From Liolophura sinensis (taxonomy: Eukaryota; Mollusca; Polyplacophora; Chitonida; Chitonidae): a DNA stretch of 64,000 nt. Of the stretch, positions 55,761-64,000 are shown one piece after another (the first letter of the stretch is position 1; each line of letters opens with the position of its first letter). A model generated the notes under the pieces. That model was not told where the DNA came from and ran no database searches. It saw only the letters and a program-made list of their open reading frames with translations. The stretch spans positions 22,147,704 through 22,211,703 of the forward strand of contig NC_088304.1 in NCBI RefSeq assembly GCF_032854445.1. Reading direction: 5' to 3'. The position numbers were made by a program, and so were the translations under genes.

Positions 55761-58044
55761 TGGCTTTTATCTAAGCTTCAGGTTTTCGTATATTAAGTCA
55801 TATTTAGCTAAAATAGAGGTATTTTATATTAGCATTATCAATCCAGTCACCAGTGAGGCTAAGCAGAATTGGTTACCAACTTGCAAAGAACTTTATCCTT
55901 TTTGTTTATATATACTCGTGTACGGTGTACACGTACTTCTGCTAATATTAACTATTCTATTACATTTCAGATCTCCCGACCCTACATGCTACATACATCT
56001 AAAATCAAAGACGCACGCTTCGTAGCATACCCTCGTCACGACTCACGACAGTTTTAAAGTAGCGGGTTAACAAAGGTGCTTAGGAACAAATTAAGGTGGA
56101 GAAAATATAAAAATTACATAAAGTTGAGTTGAGAGTATGCGAAAAGTTAGTTGTAAAGGTGATCCTCAATGGGTTTTTTTTCGATTTTTCTTTAAAGAGA
56201 AGAAGACACTTGAACATATTTTTTGTATGGTGGGAATTTGGGGCCACCTTTTGGTCTTTATAGCCTTTGTGTAACAATACTATAGATGAGAATGTAACAC
56301 GTTAAATAAATACTGTATATTTTAATCAGCTAACAAATGTGTTCAACAGGGATTTTAATTATATTTATATTTTAATATATTCATAAATATTATCATAATT
56401 CATATTAAATGCATATGTTTGGATGCAAGCGACAAGTTTATATTCACATAAATTGGTTACACATGCATCACATTCTTATTTAGAACGTTATTACGTAACT
56501 ACGATAAATAACAAAACGTGCTCCAGCAGCTCAAGGTCGGCGTTCAGGCCATGTTACAAAGTCGTCTCTAATTTGCATAAAACTTGCCCAACAACTTTGC
56601 AGTAATGATGCGAGATCAACATGCATTGCTGGCATTGGTGGTTGCCATGGTAACCAAGACTATCAGAAATTTTCCTGGATTTTGTATTTTAACAAAATGT
56701 ACGCAAGATCGTGCCTAGTAGCCTACCAGAAATATATCCAATGGGAAGAGAATTTCTGTGAGTATCTGATTTGATGTGTTGACAGAAGATTTAATCCTGT
56801 TTGCATTTTTTAGAATTTAATTAATATAGAAATTTCAGAAAATTTTTTGAAAGTGTGGTTTTAAAATTTCCCTAGTTATTATCTTCTTGATTATTCTCAC
56901 TATCAACTTATTATTTCATAATGTTTAAACATTTCTCTAATTTTATGCTAAAGCTAAAGGCATAATAATTTTGGATTTTGCACGGCAAAACTGAAAGAAT
57001 ATAGACGCGTATTTCTGTTTGTTGTGATAATTAAATACACGAGTTACTCCCCTTGGATGATGCACATTTCAGACGGTTCCTGCTTAGTTACGTAGTGTGT
57101 CATGCTTACTTTTATTTTGTATGTATAAAATCATTATGTTCCACCCACTAAAAATAATTTAGCAAATCCATTTAATCACATGTTCTGCATACGTTTAGCC
57201 TAAATTGCATTGTCATAAAGTGTGGATGTTGTTGTTGTTTTAATGAAATGACGAACGGGATGAATGAGTGACGTAGGCCTACGATCATGTATTATTCCTG
57301 GTGCCATGGTGGGAAACTTACTGCGGGTTAGACTTACAAATATTTACTTACAATTTAAATCTTTATTTTTCTTTATTGGCCAGACCAGCGTCCGCCTGCC
57401 CTAAGCTGCTTGAGTGGTCCAAAATACCCACCATCCAAAAACTATTTTCGAATACACTTTTCTTCTGCTACAAAATTCAAAATAAATATCAAAGACCATA
57501 TTTGCAGACAAATTTTGACGCTATATCATTTGATTTTGGCATCATTTTTATGTTTCCTTCTCCTTTAACGCAGACGACAACAAACTCATGCTAATTGCTC
57601 TACCCCTCTGGATAGTCCTTTGCCGACAAGAGATTGCAGCCAGATGAGGAAGGAAGGTCAAGCAATTTACCTTGAGTCTACGCCATTCTGTGTCATACAA
57701 ATATTTAGACGACAGATTCGCCCTGGATATAGCATGTTCAGGAAACCACAGTTTTTCGTTTCCAAGTACTTACTAGAGAGCTTGTTGGGCGGGGGCCAAG
57801 TTGGTAAGTTTCACGCGAGAAACATCAGATTGAAATTAGCACAACTAAACATCTGCAAAGTATATTTTGACTGGCAGATTGCAACAGTAAATCTCGCGAG
57901 AGAACGGGTATAGCGTTATGTATAAGAGCCAATCAATCCTCTTAACCGCTCGGCCCCTTTATAATTGTGAAGGTGAACCCTTTCCTATACGTAAATGTCT
58001 TAAGTAGGTGTAACAGAATAGAAATGACGACTCTTCATCGAGTT
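55761..58044. other. AT-rich sequence, no gene recognised
   Basis: Open frames at 57,301-57,594 and 57,620-57,913 (plus) carry no motif I know and have no paralogue in the window. Confidence 0.45.
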
Positions 58045-58115
58045 ATTGTTTCGTCGTAATATGACTGAAAAATGTTAAGGACAACGTTAAACCCCATTCA
58101 CTCACTCACTCACTC
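58045..58115 (+). mobile_element. SINE-B, 3' tail
   Basis: CGTCGTAATATGACTGAAAA, then CAACGTTAAACCCC and (CACT)n. Confidence 0.75.
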
Positions 58116-58126
58116 GAGTTATTTTT

Positions 58127-58245
58127 GTTGACATTAGACCGGTAAATGTGGAAGAGTTGGAATTTTAGATCTTGGACGCGTGAGCAACCTCGGGCGCTTC
58201 TTTCTAAAATTTCAACTCTTTCACATTTACCGGTCTAAAATCAAC
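58127..58245. repeat. Inverted repeat with 43-nt arms
   Basis: The left arm (58,127-58,169) and right arm (58,203-58,245) pair with few mismatches; both contain the ACCGGTAAATGTG/CACATTTACCGGT core. The loop is 33 nt. Confidence 0.85.
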
Positions 58246-58979
58246 CACAGTTACTCAATAAAGAGTCACTATTTTTTCATTTTACCTCGTATTACACTGA
58301 TAATTTTATTGAATTAACGAAATACTTTCCAGTAACTGTCAGAAATCAGGCGTTTCAAAACCATGGAATGGACAAGGAGCATAAATACAAAGCAGATTAA
58401 AGGCGCGGAAATGTCGATAACGTTAACAGCATTTATGTGTATAAAGTTGGTGTGTAAAAATGGCCATATTAATTGGTATAACTAGGTAAAATGAAAAGAA
58501 AAGAAGATTTTAAGAAAGGTACCTGGCAAAAGTCCTCACTGAAAACTGAATTGGAACTACCCTGAGAACTTCTTTCTGAGTTTGGCAATTCAAAGTTCTG
58601 AATAGTAAATTTATGCTAATTTTCTTTCTAAATAAAAAAAATGTGCGCTATCTTTAAAACGTTGCTGTGCCAAAGAAAAATAAAAGGTTGTGAAAAATTA
58701 CATATGATATTACGCGCCTTTCTACGTGATCCTACGGGACCGAGACAAGGCTCGTGTATAGATGGGCGCCATCAGTGCAGTGATTTCCCCCAAAATATGG
58801 GGATGATTCTTGACAGAGGAGTATCAGAAATTTAATAAGTATTTTCAGATTCTTTGAGTCTAAATCTGTATGAACGGTATAATCAAGCAACTACCTGCAT
58901 CTGAATTAAATCACAAACATCCACAATAAAAATGAACTATTTACTCACATACTGGCTAATGAATGTTAACTTATTCAAC
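58246..58979. other. No gene recognised
   Basis: Only short open frames are present. Confidence 0.5.
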
Positions 58980-59264
58980 ATGGCGGCGCCCATGAAAGAC
59001 AGTATTTAAAGAGAGTTCGAAGAGGTAATTGCGTATGCCAAGGCCAGCGGTGGCGTTTCTGAAGCGTTAAAGGCAAAGTAGATCACCGCTCTTCGTGCGG
59101 CATGTGAGAAAAGAGATGTCGTTGCGGTCTAATCGATTGGGAATGGTAAAAGTCGTGTATATCAGCTTACGCCTTGGGTCATATTGTGTCGAGTACACAG
59201 TAAAGAACTCACGATAAGTATTATTGCATCCCCTGTGAATTCTTTATGCAAAATCAAATGGAAA
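58980..59264 (+). pseudogene. RecQ-like helicase fragment (three stops)
   Basis: From the ATG, one frame reads M-A-A-P-M-K-D-S-I, then EFEEVIAYAKASGGVSEALK, ITALRAACEKRDVVAV, G-N-G-K-S-R-V-Y-Q-L and later I-I-A-S-P-V-N-S-L. These match the Q motif, Walker A (usually PTGYGKS) and the following SP-L-x-A-L block of RecQ/DEAD-type helicases, ATP-driven DNA unwinders. In-frame stops lie at 59,007 (TAA), 59,079 (TAG, at the place of the Q-motif Gln) and 59,130 (TAA, just before Walker A). The helicase core beyond this is absent. It could be a processed copy of a host gene or part of a helicase-bearing transposon. Confidence 0.7.
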
Positions 59265-59939
59265 GTGTGTAAATGTATTTAAGTTGCCATGGTTCAGCTT
59301 GAGCACGGACGGAGACGACAATAATACCCACGAAGCCTGTAAATAGCGCACTGCTCAACAGTTCGGTACCTTCGCCATCGCGTGCAGATGTTAACATAAG
59401 GCGAAAGTAGTCATCTCAGATCAGGTGACGTAATGCACGAGCCTCCCTTTCGACGTCGCTGTTGTAAAAAGCATGGCGCCCAAGTTTATTAGATGTGTAA
59501 TCTCAACGGATTCAGTAGGTACATCTTTATTTTAGAATACAAACACTATGTCCGTTTGAGTTATCTCTCCCACCCTATGTGTGCAGGTGATAAATGCAAC
59601 TCCCAAAACAACCTTGCCCTTAAACGGATCTCAGAAACAGGATTTCACGTGAAGGACAACTTGCTTTGTCAAAGGCCTTATCTGGCTTCTTGTCCTACAT
59701 GTAATTCTCGTAATCGGCCGTGCTAGTTCCTGTCCATCGTGTATATACAAACTGCTCTACACACAGACTGGAGAAGGCGCAAATTTCGTGAGGCCACTCG
59801 CGACAGCAATGTACAAGCACATGCATGTATTGACAGCTTAGCCACATTTTGAAAGCTTACAAATCAAGCACTTAGATAACTCTTTTAATGTTTACTAAGC
59901 AGTACTGAGTCAGTAACTAATCCTGTTTTTCGTGGGAAT
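59265..59939. other. No gene recognised
   Basis: The plus-strand frame 59,493-59,726 has scattered cysteines but no recognisable pattern. Confidence 0.45.
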
Positions 59940-60134
59940 TTAACAGACATTCGGTGCCGTGATTTTTCCAACTTGACAATGACACCAAATCAGTCGGTAG
60001 ACGTATAACCTATGAGAGCGCTTGGCTTCGTTGTCAATTTGCTCAACAAATAAAGTTTTATCAGCCCACTTAAGTGATGCACATGTGATAACATCTTTTC
60101 TTTTTACTTCAATAATTTTCTTTGCCTTTGCCAT
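59940..60134 (-). CDS. Possible small unrecognised protein or exon
   Basis: A frame from ATG at about 60,134 starts M-A-K-A-K-K-I-I-E-V-K-R-K-D-V and continues with W-A-D-K-T-L-F-V-E-Q-I-D to a stop at 59,940, about 64 residues. The composition is protein-like and basic at the start. There is no known motif, paralogue or conserved splice site to support it. It may be a first exon or chance. Confidence 0.2.
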   Translation of the reverse strand: MAKAKKIIEVKRKDVITCASLKWADKTLFVEQIDNEAKRSHRLYVYRLIWCHCQVGKITAPNVC

Positions 60135-60245
60135 TTTACGGGAAGGGGAAATCGTTCGCCCGCTTTTGATTTTGCTTATTCTATGCGCAAAATGAACGAT
60201 CGTTCTCGCCAATTTTTTTAGGACTGGACAAGTAGGCCCTAGGCC

Positions 60246-60263
60246 TATGTATGTGTGTATGTG

Positions 60264-60295
<32 letters not shown>

Positions 60296-60332
60296 TGTAT
60301 GTATGTATGTATGTATGCGTGTATGTGTGTGC

Positions 60333-60366
<34 letters not shown>

Positions 60367-60385
60367 ATGTATGTATGTATGTATG
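60246..60385 (+). repeat. (TATG)n microsatellite
   Basis: Long (TATG)n tracts are interrupted by a (TG)n stretch. They lead directly into the reversed tail of a SINE-B, so this is an expanded SINE tail. Confidence 0.9.
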
Positions 60386-60485
60386 CTTGGGTATAAGGTC
60401 GTACTTAACAATTTTTCTGTCATATGACGACGAGGAGACTTAAGTTGCTTGTAGATATACTTTGTCTCCTTGTGGCTAGGCGGGT
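60382..60485 (-). mobile_element. SINE-B, 3' part with (CATA)n tail
   Basis: TTGGGTATAAGGTCGTACTTAA, then TTTTTCTGTCATATGACGAC and TGTCTCCTTGTGG. Head and central body are absent. Confidence 0.75.
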
Positions 60486-60635
60486 CCTTTTTTAAATTGT
60501 CTGTTTCTGTTTAAACTGCCTTAGAGTTGGATAAGCGGAATACACTGAATATATCGAGCTATATAGGCGTATTTATATTTACAAAGACATAAATCTCCTA
60601 CAGCCTAGATAGCTGTGGTGAACTAAAACAAATGG

Positions 60636-61505
60636 GCAGATGGATGGGCCGATATATTGGAAGATGGATGGGTGGATAGACTGATACATGGATCGATACA
60701 TAGAGAGATGGATGGGTAGATAGACTGATACATGGATTGATACACGGGCAGATGGATGGGTGGATAGACTGATACATGGATTGATACATGGGCAAATGGA
60801 TGGGTGGATAGACTGATACATGGATTGATACATGGGCAGATGGGTGGGTGGATAGACTGATACATGGATTGATACATGGGCAAATGGATGGGTGGATAGA
60901 CTGATACATGGGTTGATACACGGGCAGATGGATGGGTGGATAGACTGATACATGGATTGATACATGGGCAAATGGATGGGTGGATAGACTGATACATGGG
61001 TTGATACACGGGCAGATGGATGGGTGGATAGACTGATACATGGATCGATACATAGAGACATGGATGGGTGGATAGACTGATACATGGATTGATACATGAG
61101 CAGATGGATGGGTGGATAGACTGATACATGGATTGATACATGAGCAGATGGATGGGTGGATGGACTGATACATGGATCGATACATAGAGACATGGATGGG
61201 TGGATAGACTGATACATGGATTGATACATGAGCAGATGGATGGGTGGATAGACTGATACATGGATCGATACATAGAGACATGGTTGGGTGGATAGACTGA
61301 TACATGGATTGATACATGAGCAGATGGATGGGTCGATAGACTGATACATGGATTGATACATGAGCAGATGGATGGGTGGATGGACTGATACATGGATCGG
61401 TACATAGAGAGATGGATGGGTGGATAGACTGATACATCGATTGATACATGGGCAAATGGATGGGTGGATGGGCTGATACATGGATTGATACATGGGCAGA
61501 TGGAT
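60636..61505 (+). repeat. 44-bp minisatellite, about 20 copies
   Basis: The unit consists of GATGGATGGGTGGATAGACT followed by GATACATGGATTGATACATG and four variable bases. Variant endings (GGCA, AGCA, and a CGATACATAGAGA form) alternate along the array. Since 44 is not a multiple of 3 and the unit has no stop on the minus strand, all three minus frames are open for 285-365 codons. These frames encode Ser/His/Pro/Tyr-rich repeats with a 44-residue period (three units). Confidence 0.95.
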
Positions 61506-61800
61506 AGTTGGATGAATGATAGATTGGCTGATGGTTGGATAAATGGATGGATTGATGGATGGGTGGAAGGATTGGTGGATAGATGCACGGATATATGGAT
61601 TAAAAGGTGACTGCATGAATGGACATATTGATAGATAGCTGGAAGGATAGGTGAATGGATTGATGGGCGAAAGGATGATGGATAGATGGATGGATCGATC
61701 GATTGGTGTATTTTATTCACAGATGGCTGATTGAAAGGGTGGACGGATGGGTGGACTGATGGATTGATGGACGGGTGTATTGATGAGCGAGTGGATGAAT
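61506..61800 (+). repeat. Degenerate (GGAT)n-type tract
   Basis: Irregular GATGGATGGGTGG-like simple sequence continues from the minisatellite without the 44-bp period. It is probably the source material of the array. Confidence 0.8.
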
Positions 61801-61850
61801 GGATTTATAAAAACATAGATTGACTCATAGAGATAAAATGCATTTTATTT

Positions 61851-61955
61851 CGTCGTTTATTTATTTAAATGATTGGCGTCTTACGACATAATCTGAAGAA
61901 TATTTCACTTATATGACGCCGCCCAGTATTATGGTGGGAGGAAGCCGTGCTTAGA
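61851..61955 (-). mobile_element. SINE-A, 3' fragment
   Basis: TTTATTTATTTAAATGATTGG, CGTCTTACGACATAAT and GCCCAGTATTATGGTGGG phrases. Confidence 0.7.
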
Positions 61956-62494
61956 ATGTAAGCCTAGAATACAGCATTTTCGGTCAGGCCTTAGAAGTTT
62001 TCTTTCACACTTCTTCAGCATCAGCTGGTGCTACACAGAAAGAATTGTCCATAAAATTGTCCATTCACGTAGCAATGTTAATAACAGCGAACCTCAGGCT
62101 ACATGCACTGACACCCGTATATAGCAGGGATTATTAAATACAAGTATAATCGAGTGCAAATGGGAAGGTATGCACGATACTAAAACCTATTCCCACAATA
62201 ATTATATGTGACACCCTGTGTGTGTAATTATTATAACGGAAGAGCAGTAGGCCTTATATGATATATCAAATGTTTCGGCATGTGGCATTGGTATTATAGA
62301 AATTTATAAAAGAGTGCTGGCCCTGCACATGGTTTTAAAATTCAGATATATGTACAAATGCTGATCACCTGAAAGTGTTACAATCATAAAAATTATTTTT
62401 CAGAAATTACACCCAGGCCACACTGGATTTAAAAAATAAAATGAATTAAAATTTTTTGTTTTTATTGGTAACAATCATCTTGAAGTGATCGCTT
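61956..62494. other. No gene recognised
   Basis: AT-rich, without frames or repeats I could place. Confidence 0.5.
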
Positions 62495-62960
62495 AAAATA
62501 TTTCCACTCAAAGTAAAAGAAAGTTAAAGTACGAATGGAGTAAGCCTCATCGCACAGATCACTGAAAAATATGTGTAAAAGTACTTTCATTTATTTTTTA
62601 CATTTTTTAAAGAATGTTGAAATGCATTTAAATAATTTAATTCTATGGTGGGCTTTATCGGCCATTTAGGAACTCTGGCGTCACATCACCTTTTTTCCTG
62701 ATGTTCACAAGCAGGTAGGAATTTCTGAGAACATTATTTCAGTGATCTTTCATTAAAGTTGGGAAAACCTGCTTCTGAGTTCCTAAACTCTGATAGTATG
62801 GTCCATAAAACCCACTTTAGAATTTAAAGGTTTAAACGGCTTTGACTGTCTTCACAAAAATCTGAAAAAAATAAATGAAAGTATATTTAAACATAGTTTT
62901 CAGTAGTCTGTACGATGAGCTTTACTTCATATTTAAGATTTCTTTTACTGTAAATATACT
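62495..62960. mobile_element. Long foldback element
   Basis: Left arm (about 62,495-62,700) and right arm (about 62,745-62,960) are imperfect reverse complements. GTACTTTCATTTATTTTTTAC at 62,581 pairs with AATAAATGAAAGTA near 62,870. ATTCTATGGTGGGCTTTAT at 62,640 pairs with ATAAAACCCACTTTAGAAT near 62,806. TAGGAACTC near 62,667 pairs with GAGTTCCTA near 62,777. No coding sequence. It is not the same family as the element at 3.1 kb. Confidence 0.75.
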
Positions 62961-63367
62961 TTACCATTTTAATGTATCTCTATATCTCTCTGTACATTAA
63001 GTGTGTGATTTGTATTAACTTCTAATCTTTCTGATCGTGGTAATGTAAATACCCTTCATGGGAAAATTCTGGTTCAAATTAAAATTCAAATCATCTTGTG
63101 CGGTAGTTCTGTTAATACATTCCTAATTACTTCTTGCATATTCATCAGGGAGAGCTATCCAACATGGCGTGTCAGTAAACGTCTCTATACCTTGTGCTCG
63201 GTGTGTTGCTTTGGTCATTAGCCGTCCCTAAGACATGGTGTCAAAAGTGGGATGTACATGAAAGAACTCTAACCGACTGTTTCTGGATCCTGCCAACTTG
63301 ATATGAGCTAAATAGTTAATACTGCAAGGAACGCAGAAGAACACGATAAACGTTGCAACAGGACACA
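62961..63367. other. No gene recognised
   Basis: No element or exon was placed here. Confidence 0.5.
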
Positions 63368-63814
63368 GACCCCCATTACAACTCCCGTTTTTCGGTAGGG
63401 ACGATTGTAGTTCTGTGAATTTTAGGGTATAAAGTCTTTTTTTGCTCCCAGGCGTCCATTTTTGGTGCACAGGTGCATGCTTGGTATTAAAATGCTGGAA
63501 ACTGTCTAAACTTTGAGGAGGTATGAGCTTTATGGATGAAAGTTTGAAATTCTGGGCGAGAGGACACAAGGTGTGAGGTAGTGATGAGGCTGCGAGTGAC
63601 GTCCCCTTGGCGTTGCTAGGCACGCCTCCCAGCTGCCGGCATGGAAAGGTCCAGATTTTGACGGTCAACCTATGTCAAGATTTTTATGGCTTCTTTCTCA
63701 CAGGCTGGGCCAGGTATGCACCAAAGCTTAATGGCCACGGAATGTTTGGGACTGAGCTACAGCGCTAGACGTTAACATTGTCGCTTATGGAAAATTAATG
63801 GGGGTCCGAGGCCA
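63368..63814. repeat. Second copy of the unclassified repeat at 13.2 kb
   Basis: This matches 13,243-13,676 over about 430 bp with few differences, the main ones being a small deletion near 63,400 and a 20-bp insertion near 63,702. Boundaries: GACCCCCATTACA on the left and GTCCGAGGCCA on the right. The 12.76-13.24 kb half of the first copy is absent here. Confidence 0.8.
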
Positions 63815-64000
63815 ACAACAGCCTGTAGATCGGAGGAGTTTCAAAGGGGATTAATAACTCTAGTTGTAAAATAGACAACTAGGAATATTCCAAATTCTCT
63901 CCCTTGTTGAGGTGCTGTCCGTAAGGTTCTGATTCAGGGGCCATAATTCTATACTTCATAAACTGACAAAGTAGTTTCCTATAGACTAATAGTTAAAATA

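Noticed and set aside
60246-61505. Regularly spaced repeats considered as a CRISPR array
   Set aside because: Units are contiguous without unique spacers, and all other features are eukaryotic.
60579-61720. Three overlapping minus-strand frames of 285, 345 and 365 codons
   Set aside because: They are the three readings of one 44-bp minisatellite without stops. The period, composition and lack of flanking gene structure argue against coding.

Overview
The window looks like repeat-rich nuclear DNA from a lophotrochozoan animal, most likely a marine mollusc. It has introns with GT/AG borders, AATAAA signals downstream of terminal exons, no bacterial-style gene packing, and about thirty copies of two tRNA-headed SINEs of the kind I associate with mollusc genomes (this last point is from memory, not a search). 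No rRNA, functional tRNA or CRISPR array was seen.

From about 2.3 to 54.3 kb the sequence is a degraded tandem array of five paralogous modules, all on the minus strand. Each module derives from a four-exon secreted-protein gene: exon 1 (22-residue leader), exons 2 and 3 (the two halves of a long-form C-type lectin-like domain, CTLD) and exon 4 (short cysteine-rich PAN/Apple-like tail, stop, polyA signal). Every intron is phase 1. Module 2 (exon 1 at 23,566-23,632, exon 2 at 20,964-21,227, exon 3 at 17,799-17,990, exon 4 at 13,988-14,208) is a complete open gene of 247 codons. Module 1 is a pseudogene with lesions in three exons, one of them a Tc1-like insertion. Modules 3 and 4 have lost the lectin exons. 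Module 5 (about 46.0-54.3 kb) has intact exons 2-4, but I could not find its leader. A homologous scrap of intron at 1.86-2.14 kb suggests the array continues to the left.

The array is packed with transposons. A nearly complete 5.9-kb LINE (24.3-30.2 kb, minus; ORF1 with two zinc knuckles, ORF2 with endonuclease, reverse transcriptase and RNase H) sits between (TATG)n tracts and is absent from paralogous positions. A Harbinger-like DNA transposon with roughly 0.5-kb inverted arms (46.7-49.0 kb) appears to be the progenitor of palindromic, MITE-like copies in the other modules. A 969-bp solo LTR with a CTAA target duplication lies at 39.9-40.9 kb.

From 54.3 to 64 kb there is no recognisable host gene. 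This part holds a BEL/Pao integrase fragment, a RecQ-like helicase fragment with three stops, a (TATG)n-tailed SINE, a roughly 20-copy 44-bp minisatellite that is open in all three minus-strand frames, a long foldback at 62.5-62.96 kb, and a second copy of an unclassified repeat also present at 13.2-13.7 kb.
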